Source: Candidatus Competibacteraceae bacterium
GTDB lineage: Bacteria; Pseudomonadota; Gammaproteobacteria; Competibacterales; Competibacteraceae
DNA length: 59,360 nt
Direction of reading: 5' to 3'
Assembly: GCA_016790045.1 (NCBI GenBank)
Contig: JAEUPW010000108.1
Span: 1-59,360 of the forward strand
The translations under genes and the position numbers were made by a program. Shown here one piece after another: positions 51,545 through 59,360 of the stretch. The stretch's first letter is position 1. Each line of letters starts with the position of its first letter. The notes below the pieces were generated by a model. That model made no database searches. It saw only the letters and a list, made by a program, of their open reading frames with translations, and was not told where the DNA came from.

Positions 51545-51560
51545 CGCGCCGTCTGGCGCG
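51545..51560 (-). terminator. Hairpin just after the hydroxybutyrate oligomer hydrolase gene
   Basis: A perfect 6-base stem (CGCGCC and GGCGCG) with a 4-base loop lies 7 bases after the stop on the minus strand. There is no T-tract, so it is a weak or Rho-assisted terminator candidate. Confidence 0.35.
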
Positions 51561-51567
51561 GGCGGTT

Positions 51568-53763
51568 TTACTCCGGTATGTGCAGGGGACAGCTAGCGAA
51601 CGCGCCGCAGTAAAGCGAAATGAGTGGACCGATACGAATGCCATCGGCCGGCGCCGGCGTTTCCAGTATCGGCGGCACGTTTGCCGCCGTGAGTTCGGGC
51701 GCGCTGCCCGCCGTGCCACCGCGCGGCGCGGTGCGCACGACCTGCGACGGCGGCAGCGGTTTGCCGGCGGTCAGATGCTCGTACATCCAGTCGAGCGCCT
51801 GATTGAGATACACATGCAGGGGGACATAGCGAATATCGTAGCCAGGAAGCGAGAGAAAGGCGTCAAAATGCTGGGCGTTGGCGACTTCGATGTAACGGAG
51901 ATTGTGCCCGCCGGCGCCTTGTCCGGCGACCGCATAGTAGGGTCGGGAGCTGTGATTGACCGGAACCAGCGTATCGGATCGACCGTGAACGATAAGCGCG
52001 GGTTTGTCCCTGAGATTGCCGCGCAGTTGCACCGCCCGAATGCCTCGTCGAACCCGGCTTGAAGCAGCGCGCATCTCGTCGGTCAACGGCTGGCCCGTCA
52101 CGATGTCGCGACCTTCGACGAGGTTGCGGTGGCAGATCGCGCCGTCGAGCGCGAAGTCGGCCGATCCGGTGGAGGGCGACCGCGCCAACAGATCCAGCAT
52201 GGGACCATCCAGCGCCTCGTCGTAGACGATATTGACCCCGGAGGTCGGCGGCACGCCGTTGCCGCCGCCGAACAGATTGTCTTGAATCGCCGCCACTTGC
52301 GGGATCACCGCGCCGGTGGTCGGGTCGGTGTTGGCGAAGCTGAACCCGCAGATCCGGTCGGCGACGCTGAAGCGGCCGTAAGCGTTGGCGTAAGTCACCA
52401 CGATGGCGTTGGTGGCGAGCCGGTAATGCGAGGCATGAAGCAAATCGCTATCCGGCAGCCAGCCGTAAGCCCGCAGCTTGTCGAGCGACTCCTCCGCCTG
52501 TTCGGCGAGGGTGTTCGTCGCGAGCAAGCCTTTGGCGCGCAAGCCGGCGCAGCGGTTGGCCGCGCCCGCCGCGTTCGGGGTGGCGAGCAGGTTGGCGAGC
52601 GGCGAACCCGCCGCGCGCGCGGACAGCGCCGCGCAAGGTTGGTACAGATTGGCGTAGGTGAAATAGTCGTAGAGCGGCTTGCCGAGCATCGGCGCAAAGC
52701 CGCCGCCGTAAAGGATGCTCACCCGGCTCGCGTCGGCGGGTTGCACGTTGGGTTCGGTGACTGCCACGCCGTCGATCAGCCCGCGTCGGTCCTGTTCGGC
52801 CGCAGCCAGGGCCGCGCCGCCGCCGTTGGAAATGCCTGACGCGATCACCAGCGTGTTGGCGGGATCGAAAACGACTCGCTTGCCGCCGCGCGGGCCGGGC
52901 GAGCCGTGGCGTTCGTTCAGAACATAAAACGCGAAGATAATGGCTTGCAGGGTATTGCGCCCCCAAGCCTGTTCCGGATTTTGCTGGGAATGGGCGTGCT
53001 TGTAAGCCACTCGATCCGGATAAAGCGCGTTGAAGGCGGATCGCTCCGCATCGCTGAGATCGGCCGTGAAGTGGGAGGCCGGGCCGGCGGCGGCAGCGTC
53101 GGCGCGCGTGCCGTCGATCAAGCCGACGCGGTTATCCATCAGATCGTGGAGGCCGTTGCCGGTGCCCTTATCGGTGTAGGCGACCGCGCAACCGCGCTTG
53201 AGGCCCCATTCGCCCGATGCGCCGATGGCCCCGTACACGCCGCGCGAGCCGGACGACGGAGCCGTGACGATGCACGGGCGGGCCAGATCGAAGCGGCTCG
53301 GAATTTGAACCATCAGGGTCACGTTTTTGCGCCCGCTGCCATCATCGGCGTAGGCGAGGTATTCGGTGCCGGCGATCTTGCCGGCTCCCGGTGTCGGATC
53401 GACCGCGCCATCCAGGGCCACGTTCGGGCCATAGAGCCGGCCGTAACCTCCGGCCGAGCTAATGTCGAGCACGGCGCGGTAGTTGGTGTGAATCGCTCGC
53501 CGGCGCAGTTCGGCGGCGCTGGGATCGGGGGTGGGCGGGGCCGGATAAGCGGCTTGCAATCCGTCCCATCCCAGTCCGCCGGTCAGCAGATCGTCGGTGA
53601 TACCGTCGTAATCGCGCTGGGTGATCGCGCCGAGAAAAGCCGGTTTCACATTGGGTTTGTTTTGGGCGGCGGCTTGCGAGTCCTGGCCGGCGACCAGCTC
53701 CGGTAAGGCGGCGCCAAGCAGCGCGATCATCGGCCATGACAGCCATCGATAATTCGGATTCAT
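51568..53763 (-). CDS. Extracellular/periplasmic D-(-)-3-hydroxybutyrate oligomer hydrolase
   Basis: This enzyme splits oligomers of 3-hydroxybutyrate to monomers during PHB breakdown. ATG 53763 with AGGGGA upstream gives 731 residues and a signal peptide (PMIALLGAALPELVAGQ); 101 more in-frame codons upstream are not protein-like. The family pattern includes PAFLGAITQRDYDGITDDLLTGGLGWDGL, PCIVTAPSSGSRGVYGAIG, AVAYTDKGTGNG, the probable nucleophile SNGGG near residue 312, and C-terminal PALIVHGRSDTLVPVNHSSRPY with NAQHFDAF for the acid and His. It lies upstream of a divergently transcribed thioesterase gene. Confidence 0.9.
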   Translation of the reverse strand: MNPNYRWLSWPMIALLGAALPELVAGQDSQAAAQNKPNVKPAFLGAITQRDYDGITDDLLTGGLGWDGLQAAYPAPPTPDPSAAELRRRAIHTNYRAVLDISSAGGYGRLYGPNVALDGAVDPTPGAGKIAGTEYLAYADDGSGRKNVTLMVQIPSRFDLARPCIVTAPSSGSRGVYGAIGASGEWGLKRGCAVAYTDKGTGNGLHDLMDNRVGLIDGTRADAAAAGPASHFTADLSDAERSAFNALYPDRVAYKHAHSQQNPEQAWGRNTLQAIIFAFYVLNERHGSPGPRGGKRVVFDPANTLVIASGISNGGGAALAAAEQDRRGLIDGVAVTEPNVQPADASRVSILYGGGFAPMLGKPLYDYFTYANLYQPCAALSARAAGSPLANLLATPNAAGAANRCAGLRAKGLLATNTLAEQAEESLDKLRAYGWLPDSDLLHASHYRLATNAIVVTYANAYGRFSVADRICGFSFANTDPTTGAVIPQVAAIQDNLFGGGNGVPPTSGVNIVYDEALDGPMLDLLARSPSTGSADFALDGAICHRNLVEGRDIVTGQPLTDEMRAASSRVRRGIRAVQLRGNLRDKPALIVHGRSDTLVPVNHSSRPYYAVAGQGAGGHNLRYIEVANAQHFDAFLSLPGYDIRYVPLHVYLNQALDWMYEHLTAGKPLPPSQVVRTAPRGGTAGSAPELTAANVPPILETPAPADGIRIGPLISLYCGAFASCPLHIPE

Positions 53764-53964
53764 CCGTTTCCCCTGGCGGTTTTTGAATAGGATATTCTTA
53801 GGTCTACCAGCAGATTCGCGAATTACAACCCAGCCGTTTGATCGGAAATCGAAGTTGAAGCGGAGAGCCGATGGAGGGCGAGCCACCCTGTTCGAAATCC
53901 CGATCCGGCAAGCGGCTTTAACGCATCGGGGTTCAATCTCGGCAACCCCAACGGAGCGCAGCAG

Positions 53965-54456
53965 ATGGTCACCAAACAGCAGATCGTCGAATTTCTGGCC
54001 GCCGAATTTCCGCAGACCAAATGCAGCGTCGAAAGCGTCGGCGAAGGATCGTCCGTCATCCGGCACAAGATCACCGTCGAGGAGCTGCGGCCGGGTGGAA
54101 CGGTGGCCGGGCCGGTTTTGATGACGGTCGCCGATGTCGCGCTCTACGTCGCCCTATTCAGAAAAATCGGGATCGTGCCTTTGGCGGTGACGACCAACCT
54201 CACGGTCAATTTTCTCAGAAAGCCCGCGCCGGAAAAGGATATTTTGGGCGTGTGCAAGCTCATCAAAGTCGGGAAGACGCTGGCGGTCGGCGAAGTGTTG
54301 CTGTATTCCGAAGGCAACGAAAATCCGGTCGCGCACGCGGTCGGCACCTATTCCATTCCCGCCGCGCGCCAGCCGGAGCAGTCGTCGCCGAATTTGGGAT
54401 CATCATCGACCGATGACAAGCCTCGGCTTGGAGTTCACTTGGGGGGACATTCGTGA
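53965..54456 (+). CDS. PaaI-type hotdog thioesterase
   Basis: The 163-residue protein has the hotdog acyl-CoA thioesterase pattern: IRHKITVEELRPGGTVAGPVLMTVADVALYVAL at about 32-64, then LAVTTNLTVNFLRKPAPEKD and GKTLAVGEVLLYSEG. The usual HGG motif at the start of the central helix appears as GGTVAGPVLM, so the catalytic detail may differ. The substrate is unknown. GGAG precedes ATG 53965. Its stop overlaps the start of the next gene by four bases (GTGA), so the two are translationally coupled. Confidence 0.85.
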   Translation: MVTKQQIVEFLAAEFPQTKCSVESVGEGSSVIRHKITVEELRPGGTVAGPVLMTVADVALYVALFRKIGIVPLAVTTNLTVNFLRKPAPEKDILGVCKLIKVGKTLAVGEVLLYSEGNENPVAHAVGTYSIPAARQPEQSSPNLGSSSTDDKPRLGVHLGGHS

Positions 54457-55271
54457 AAAAAAAGGCGGTGACATCGCTGTCTGGCCGCGTGGCCGCGCGC
54501 TATGGCCAATTGCCAAAGGTTGAGGCCGTTGCGCTGGCGGGCTCGCAAACGAGTTCGGTAGCCGATGCAAGCTCCGATATCGATCTCTACGTTTATTGCT
54601 CGGAAGATCTGGCGCTGAGCGAGCGCGAGGCCGTCGCCCTGGAGTTCGCCCGCCAAGTTGAAATCGGCAATTGCTTTTGGGAGCCGGGTGACGAGTGGAT
54701 CGATCTGCAAACCGGCATCAAGGTGGATGTCATGTTTCGACCTATCCACTGGATCGAGGCGCAATTGGCGCGGGTTCTCGACGAGTGCCAAGCCTCCGTG
54801 GGTTACTCCACCTGCTTTTGGAACAACGTGCTTGTTTCCGAAGCGCTTTTTGACCGTCGAGGCTGGTTTGAGGCGCTGCAAACAAAAGCCCGCAGGCATT
54901 ATCCCGAGGTATTGCGGCAAGCGATCATCGCCAAGAATTTTCCTATTTTGCGAGATGCCTTCTCGTCGTACGCCCATCAGATTCAAAGCGCCGTGGCGCG
55001 GGATGACCGGGTCAGCATCCAGCATCGCGTGACGGCGCTGTTGGCCAGTTACTTCGACATCGTGTTCGCAATCAATCGATTGCCGCACCCTGGCGAGAAG
55101 CGCTTGTTGCGGATCGCGCAAACGCGCTGCGACCATCTGCCCGATGGGATGAGCGGGCAAGTGGAAGCGTTATTGGATGCTGCCTCGATGCCCGGCAGCG
55201 ACGTGCTGGAGCGAATCGATTCGCTCGTCGAGGGTTTGGAAAACGTGCTGCGCGCGGAAAAACTGCTCTAA
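54453..55271 (+). CDS. Nucleotidyltransferase-fold protein (DUF4037-like)
   Basis: The 272-residue cytoplasmic protein has the Pol-beta-type nucleotidyltransferase core: AVALAGSQTSSVADASSDIDLYVY at about 26-49, with GS and DxD (DID) for metal binding, and a third acidic candidate in GIKVDVMF. A helical C-terminal half follows (DAFSSYAHQIQSAVARDD, RVTALLASYFDIVFAINR), as in DUF4037 and aminoglycoside-nucleotidyltransferase relatives. The substrate is unknown. It starts with GTG at 54453 inside the last codons of the thioesterase gene. Confidence 0.75.
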   Translation: MKKKAVTSLSGRVAARYGQLPKVEAVALAGSQTSSVADASSDIDLYVYCSEDLALSEREAVALEFARQVEIGNCFWEPGDEWIDLQTGIKVDVMFRPIHWIEAQLARVLDECQASVGYSTCFWNNVLVSEALFDRRGWFEALQTKARRHYPEVLRQAIIAKNFPILRDAFSSYAHQIQSAVARDDRVSIQHRVTALLASYFDIVFAINRLPHPGEKRLLRIAQTRCDHLPDGMSGQVEALLDAASMPGSDVLERIDSLVEGLENVLRAEKLL

Positions 55272-55377
55272 GGGTTAGCGGTCGAGCAATCGTTGTGATC
55301 GTGGCGCATCCGTTCGCATGAGTTGGCTGTTCTTGGCTTTATCCGTCGGGGCCGTAACGGGTGCCGCGTTGAAATGA

Positions 55378-55395
55378 ATTCTGACTAGTCAGAAT
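55378..55395. promoter_or_regulatory. Perfect 18-bp palindrome upstream of hoxF
   Basis: ATTCTGACTAGTCAGAAT is a perfect palindrome with no loop, 165 bases before the hoxF start and about 75 bases before the AT-rich likely promoter region. It is a good operator or activator site for a dimeric regulator. It does not fit the FNR, LexA or Fur consensus. Confidence 0.5.
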
Positions 55396-55451
55396 GGATG
55401 ATGGTCGAGCACTGAAAAGATCGTTCTCATCCAACACTAAACGAGCGCTTT

Positions 55452-55480
55452 TTGCTTTGAATTGGAGTATTATTGATACA
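55452..55480 (+). promoter_or_regulatory. Weak candidate promoter of the hox operon
   Basis: TTGCTT (55452-55457) is followed after 17 bases by GATACA (55475-55480) in the AT-richest part of the 282-base gap. The -10 match is poor. No sigma-54 -24/-12 signature (GG-N10-GC with TGGCAC) is visible. Confidence 0.25.
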
Positions 55481-55559
55481 CTGACTAAGTGACCTTTACC
55501 GGACAAAAACGCGCCATCCGCGTTTCGCGCGGATCGGTGGAAAATAACGGAGGTTGTCC

Positions 55560-57374
55560 ATGATGGAATCCAGCGCGCTTATCCAGACGATCCGCGACAT
55601 CGTGCAACGTCACAACAAGATGCCGACCCGGCTGCTACAAATTCTGCGCGAGGTGCAGGACAGCCTGACCTGGTTGTCCGCCGAGGCGATCAACGCCGTC
55701 GCGGGGGAACTGGGCATCTCGCCGGACAAGGTGCGCAGCGTCGCCACGTTTTATTCCTTCCTCTACACCGAGCCGCACGGTTCCTACGACATCCTGTTTA
55801 GCGACAACATCACCGACCGGATGCTGGGCAACCGCGAACTGTTGCACTATCTCAGCGAACGTCTGGGCGTCGAAATCAACAGCACCCGCAAGGATGGCTT
55901 GGTAAGCGTCGGCACCACCTCCTGCACCGGCATGTGCGATCAGGGGCCGGCCGCGCTGGTCAACGGCTACGCGCTGACCCGCCTCACCAAGCCCCGCCTG
56001 GATCGGATCGTTGGACTGGTCAACGCCAAAACCCCGTTGGAGCAGTGGCCGCGCGAGTTTTTTGAAGTCGTCAGCCACATTCACCGCGCCGACATCCTGC
56101 TGGGGCGGCATTTCGCCGATGGCGCGGCGCTGCGAGCGGTGCTCAAGCGCGGCCCGGACGCGATTGTGGAGGAAATGGTCAAATCTGGCTTACGCGGCCA
56201 GGGCGGTGCAGGTTTCAAGTCGGCCGCTAAGTGGATTTCCTGCCGCAACGCGCCCGGCGAGGTGAAATATGTGGTGTGCAATGCCGACGAAGGCGAGCCG
56301 GGCACCTTTAAGGACCGGGTGTTGATGCAGGATTTCGCCGATCTGGTGTTCGAGGGCATGACGGTTTGCGGTCGGGTGATCGGCGCGCGGCAGGGTTTCG
56401 TTTATCTGCGCGGCGAATACCGCTACATGGTGGACGCGCTCAAAGCAACCCTGCAAAGCCGCCGCGAAGCCGGATTGCTGGGCGAGGCGATTTTGGGCGA
56501 CCCCGGTTTCAGCTTCGACATCGACATCCACCTCGGCGCGGGCGCTTATGTCTGCGGCGAGGAATCGGCGCTGATCGAATCGCTGGAAGGCAAGCACGGG
56601 GTGCCGCGCATCCGCCCGCCGTTCCCGACCACCCACGGTTATCTGAACCAGCCGACCGTGGTCAACAACGTCGAAACCTTCGCGTCCGCCGCCAAGATCG
56701 CGGTGCAGGGCGGCGACTGGTTCGCCAGCCGGGGCACGGCGGAATCCAAAGGCACCAAGCTGTTGAGCCTGAGCGGCGATTGCGAGCGGCCCGGCATCTA
56801 CGAATATCCCTTCGGCGTGACCGTGCGTCAGGTCTTGGAGGATTGCGGGGCGAAAAACCCGCAAGGCATTCAAATGGCTGGCCCCGCCGGACACATGATT
56901 TCCGAAAAATTGTTCGACCGGCGGATTTGTTTTGAGGATCTGGCGACCGGCGGCTCGTTCATGGTGTTCGATCACAGCCGCGACATTCTCGACGGCATCC
57001 GCAATTTCGCCCATTTCTTCGTCCACGAAAGCTGCGGCTTTTGCACGCCGTGCCGGGTCGGCACGTCCTTGATGCGCGATCTGGTGGACAAGGTGCACAC
57101 CGGCCACGGCACCCGCGCCGATCTGGAGGAAATGCGCAAACTCGGCCAAATCATGCGGGTCGGCTCGCATTGTGGACTCGGCCAGACCGCGCCTAATCCC
57201 GTATTGGACAGCCTCGATCAATTCCCGGAGTCCTACGAGCGGCGCTTGCGCTCGACCGCCTTTGAACCCGCTTTTGACATGAACGCGGCGCTGGAGCAGG
57301 CGCGCTGGTTGACCGGTCGCACTGACCCGGACGCTTATTTGGACGAAGAGATTTTGCAGGGGGCGATGCCATGA
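55560..57374 (+). CDS. hoxF: NAD-reducing NiFe hydrogenase diaphorase subunit HoxF (HoxE-HoxF fusion)
   Basis: HoxF carries FMN and NAD sites of the soluble bidirectional hydrogenase. The 604-residue protein has a NuoE/HoxE-like N-terminal part (about 1-160; VATFYSFLY, SCTGMCDQGPAALVNG with some of the 2Fe-2S ligands). The NuoF-like body follows: SGLRGQGGAGFKSAAKW near 219 and NADEGEPGTFKDR (FMN/NAD binding), GAGAYVCGEESALIESLEG, and the 4Fe-4S motif ESCGFCTPCRVGT near 497, with a later HCGLG. ACGGAGG supports ATG 55560; the frame also opens at TTG 55554. First gene of hoxFUYH. Confidence 0.95.
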   Translation: MMESSALIQTIRDIVQRHNKMPTRLLQILREVQDSLTWLSAEAINAVAGELGISPDKVRSVATFYSFLYTEPHGSYDILFSDNITDRMLGNRELLHYLSERLGVEINSTRKDGLVSVGTTSCTGMCDQGPAALVNGYALTRLTKPRLDRIVGLVNAKTPLEQWPREFFEVVSHIHRADILLGRHFADGAALRAVLKRGPDAIVEEMVKSGLRGQGGAGFKSAAKWISCRNAPGEVKYVVCNADEGEPGTFKDRVLMQDFADLVFEGMTVCGRVIGARQGFVYLRGEYRYMVDALKATLQSRREAGLLGEAILGDPGFSFDIDIHLGAGAYVCGEESALIESLEGKHGVPRIRPPFPTTHGYLNQPTVVNNVETFASAAKIAVQGGDWFASRGTAESKGTKLLSLSGDCERPGIYEYPFGVTVRQVLEDCGAKNPQGIQMAGPAGHMISEKLFDRRICFEDLATGGSFMVFDHSRDILDGIRNFAHFFVHESCGFCTPCRVGTSLMRDLVDKVHTGHGTRADLEEMRKLGQIMRVGSHCGLGQTAPNPVLDSLDQFPESYERRLRSTAFEPAFDMNAALEQARWLTGRTDPDAYLDEEILQGAMP

Positions 57375-58111
57375 GCGAGGAATCGACGTTCACGCTGGAC
57401 GGGCGGAAGGTGCCGTTTCGGGACGGCCAGACCATCATGGCGGCGGCGCTGGCCGCTGGCGTCTATATCCCGCATCTGTGTTTTAACCCGGAATTTCCGC
57501 CGCACGGCAGTTGCCGGGTCTGTCTGGTCAAGGTCAACGGCCGGATGCAGGCGTCCTGCACCGCGCCCGCGATGGCCGGTCAAGTCGTGCAGAGCGAAAC
57601 CGAGGAAATCCGCGAAATCCGGCGCGGCATCCTGCAAATGCTGTTTGTCGAAGGCAATCACGTCTGTCCCGCCTGCGAGAAAAGCGGAGCCTGTCAGCTA
57701 CAAGCGGTGGCCTACTACGTCGGGATGCTGGCCCCGCACTACACCCATTTCTACCCGCGTCGGCCGGTGGACGCCTCGCACCCGGACGCTTTGCTCGATT
57801 TCAACCGCTGCATTTTGTGCGAGCTGTGCGTGCGCGCCAGCCGCGACGTGGACGGCAAAAACGTGTTCGCGGTGCAGGGCCGGGGCATCAAGGCCCATCT
57901 GGTGGTGAATACACCGTCCGGCAAATTGGGCGCGACCGATTTCAGCCTCAGCGATAAAGCGGCGCAGGTCTGTCCGACCGGCACGATTTTGAGCAAGCAC
58001 AGCGGCTATGAAATCCCCATCGGCCAGCGCCTCTACGACCGCAAGCCGATCAATGTGGTCGGCGACGTGGCCGCGCTGGCGGTCAGCAAGGGAGGTCGCC
58101 GCCATGATTGA
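57371..58111 (+). CDS. hoxU: Hydrogenase diaphorase small subunit HoxU
   Basis: HoxU relays electrons between the diaphorase and hydrogenase halves. The 246-residue protein has an N-terminal 2Fe-2S ferredoxin domain (PHLCFNPEFPPHGSCRVCLV, then ASCTAPA), a His/Cys cluster segment (GNHVCPACEKSGACQL) and a C-terminal 4Fe-4S region (FNRCILCELCVRASRDV, then QVCPTGTIL), as in NuoG N-terminal domains. The start overlaps the hoxF stop by four bases (ATGA) and the end overlaps hoxY by eight, showing tight translational coupling. Confidence 0.95.
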   Translation: MSEESTFTLDGRKVPFRDGQTIMAAALAAGVYIPHLCFNPEFPPHGSCRVCLVKVNGRMQASCTAPAMAGQVVQSETEEIREIRRGILQMLFVEGNHVCPACEKSGACQLQAVAYYVGMLAPHYTHFYPRRPVDASHPDALLDFNRCILCELCVRASRDVDGKNVFAVQGRGIKAHLVVNTPSGKLGATDFSLSDKAAQVCPTGTILSKHSGYEIPIGQRLYDRKPINVVGDVAALAVSKGGRRHD

Positions 58112-58646
58112 ATCGAAACTCAAAGTCGCGACGTGTTCGCTGTGCGGCTGCTTCGGCTGCCATATGTCGCTGCTCGATCTCGACGAGCGGTTGTTCGATC
58201 TGGCGGAGAAAATCGAGTTCGACCGCAGCCCGCTGACCGACATCAAGGAATTGGGCGAGTGCGACATCGGCATCATCGAGGGCGGCATCGCCAACGTCGA
58301 AAACGTCCATACCCTGCTGGAGTTTCGGGCGCGCTGCAAGGTGCTGATCGCGATGGGCGCGTGCGCGATCAGCGGCGGCGTTCCGGCGATGCGCAACCAG
58401 TACGAACTCAAGGATTGCCTGGAAGAATCCTATACCCGTGGCACCGGGTTGGTGGACGCGCAGATTCCCAACGACCCGGAAATCCCGCTGCTGCTGGATC
58501 AGGTGCATCCGATCCACGAGGTGGTCAAGATCGACTACTTCCTGCCCGGCTGCCCGCCATCGGCGGATGCGATCTGGACCTTTGTCAGCCAGTTGTTGGC
58601 CGGGCAGCCGATCACGCTGCCCTACACCCAGATTCATTACGATTGA
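58104..58646 (+). CDS. hoxY: NiFe hydrogenase small subunit HoxY
   Basis: HoxY holds the proximal 4Fe-4S cluster next to the NiFe site. The 180-residue protein shows TCSLCGCFGCHMSLLDLDE at about 10-28, then IIEGGIANVEN, ACAISGGVPAMRN and DYFLPGCPPSADAIW, giving the conserved cysteines of the group 3 small subunit. Strong GGGAGG precedes ATG 58104. An in-frame extension upstream lies inside hoxU and is not used. HoxH starts 13 bases after its stop. Confidence 0.95.
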   Translation: MIESKLKVATCSLCGCFGCHMSLLDLDERLFDLAEKIEFDRSPLTDIKELGECDIGIIEGGIANVENVHTLLEFRARCKVLIAMGACAISGGVPAMRNQYELKDCLEESYTRGTGLVDAQIPNDPEIPLLLDQVHPIHEVVKIDYFLPGCPPSADAIWTFVSQLLAGQPITLPYTQIHYD

Positions 58647-58659
58647 ACGGGGGCGCGTC

Positions 58660-59360
58660 ATGAGCAACTTGGAAACGGCTGCCCAATCCGACACCTTGTG
58701 CCGGGTCGCCATCGACCCGTTGAGCCGGGTCGAAGGCCACGGCAAAGTCACCCTGCTGGTGGATCGCGATCACCGCATCCGCCAGGCGCGGCTGCATATC
58801 GTCGAATTTCGCGGCTTCGAGAAATTCATTCAGGGCCGGCCTTACTGGGAATTGCCGGTGGTGGTGCAGCGGCTGTGCGGCATCTGCCCGGTCAGCCATC
58901 ACTTGGCGGCGGCCAAGGCGGTGGACCAATTGCTGGGCATCGAGGACATCCCGCCGACCGCCGAGAAAATCCGCCGCCTGATGCACTACGGCCAGACCCT
59001 GCAATCGCACGCGGTGCATTTCTTCCATCTGGCCTCGCCGGATTTCTTGTTCGATTTCGACGATAAGGTGACGCACCGCAATGTCGTTGGCGTGATGGCC
59101 GACCATCCCGATATCGCTCGCCAAGGGGTGAAGTTGCGCAAGTACGGCCAGGAAGTCATCCGCTTCACTGCGGGCAAGCGAGTGCACGGCACCGGCGCAA
59201 TTCCCGGCGGCGTGAATAAATCGCTGACCTTGCAGGAGCGCAACGCGCTGCTGGTCGATATCGACCTGATGGCGCAGTGGGGGCGGAATATCCTCAAGCT
59301 GATGAAAGGTGCCTATGCCGCCAACCCCGGCTATTTCACCCACTTCGCCACCATCCGCAC
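58660..59360 (+). CDS. hoxH: NiFe hydrogenase large subunit HoxH, 3' partial
   Basis: HoxH binds the NiFe(CN)2CO active site. The visible 233 residues start at ATG 58660 and run off the window end. IDPLSRVEGHGKVTLLVD near 18 and the first nickel-binding motif RLCGICPVSHH at about 71-81 (RxCGxC) are present, then RLMHYGQTLQSHAVHFFHLASPD and HGTGAIPGGVNKSL. The C-terminal DPCxxC ligand motif and maturation-protease cleavage site lie beyond the window, as may hoxW and hyp genes. Confidence 0.96.
   Translation, partial: MSNLETAAQSDTLCRVAIDPLSRVEGHGKVTLLVDRDHRIRQARLHIVEFRGFEKFIQGRPYWELPVVVQRLCGICPVSHHLAAAKAVDQLLGIEDIPPTAEKIRRLMHYGQTLQSHAVHFFHLASPDFLFDFDDKVTHRNVVGVMADHPDIARQGVKLRKYGQEVIRFTAGKRVHGTGAIPGGVNKSLTLQERNALLVDIDLMAQWGRNILKLMKGAYAANPGYFTHFATIR

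Noticed and set aside
51670..53763. N-terminal extension of the hydroxybutyrate oligomer hydrolase up to base 54066
   Set aside because: The extra 101 codons overlap the divergent thioesterase gene, carry no family similarity and come before a clear signal peptide with its own ribosome-binding site at 53763.

Overview
The window is a 59 kb piece of a GC-rich gammaproteobacterial chromosome. A PHA-accumulating relative of Candidatus Competibacter/Contendobacter would fit: there is a probable phasin, a 3-hydroxybutyrate oligomer hydrolase, a HoxFUYH-type NiFe hydrogenase and an SrfABC-type cluster. The lineage is my inference from gene content, not from a database match. No rRNA, tRNA, complete IS element, prophage or CRISPR array is visible.

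Layout. 1-0.7 kb: 3' part of a YgjP-type HExxH metalloprotein and a small repeat-bearing ORF. 0.75-1.54 kb: a nitrobindin-like gene bounded by an attC-like site and a decayed second one, which looks like a stranded integron cassette. 1.7-8.1 kb (minus strand): a pyruvate dehydrogenase operon (zinc-ribbon ORF, aceE, aceF, lpdA) carrying three lipoyl domains. 8.4-15.8 kb: unlinked genes (sialidase-like protein, SulP transporter fused to a cyclic-nucleotide-binding domain, a LacI-family remnant, small exported proteins, Bcr/CflA pump, lipocalin, a divergent metzincin-like protein). 16-21 kb: NamZ-type muramidase, then cobalamin genes cobJ/cbiH and cbiG separated by an esterase-diguanylate cyclase pair on the opposite strand. 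21-30 kb: housekeeping and conserved unknowns (DUF1820, DUF1015, an EF-G paralogue, an NDUFA9-like reductase, TSUP and DUF554 membrane proteins).

30-32.8 kb holds a stress/envelope set: a glycine-zipper protein, YqjD-, YqjE- and YqjK-like proteins and a probable phasin. 33-48 kb is the most distinctive part: a co-directional cluster of srfB (actin/Hsp70-like ATPase fold), a three-TM protein, a PAS-GGDEF-EAL receptor, srfC (P-loop GTPase-like), a proline-rich single-TM protein, an orphan TAXI-type binding protein, a small exported protein and an SrfA-like protein with a YfaP-like C-terminal domain. I read it as an envelope-spanning NTP-driven system with a built-in c-di-GMP module and exported sensors. 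Its function is unknown.

48-51.3 kb holds OsmC and a group that could form a Braun-lipoprotein-type outer-membrane tether: two L,D-transpeptidases around an alanine-zipper lipoprotein that ends in Tyr-Lys. 51.5-55.3 kb has the hydroxybutyrate oligomer hydrolase, a hotdog thioesterase and a nucleotidyltransferase-like protein. From 55.5 kb to the end is a hoxFUYH operon for an NAD-linked NiFe hydrogenase, cut off in hoxH and preceded by a perfect 18-bp palindrome.
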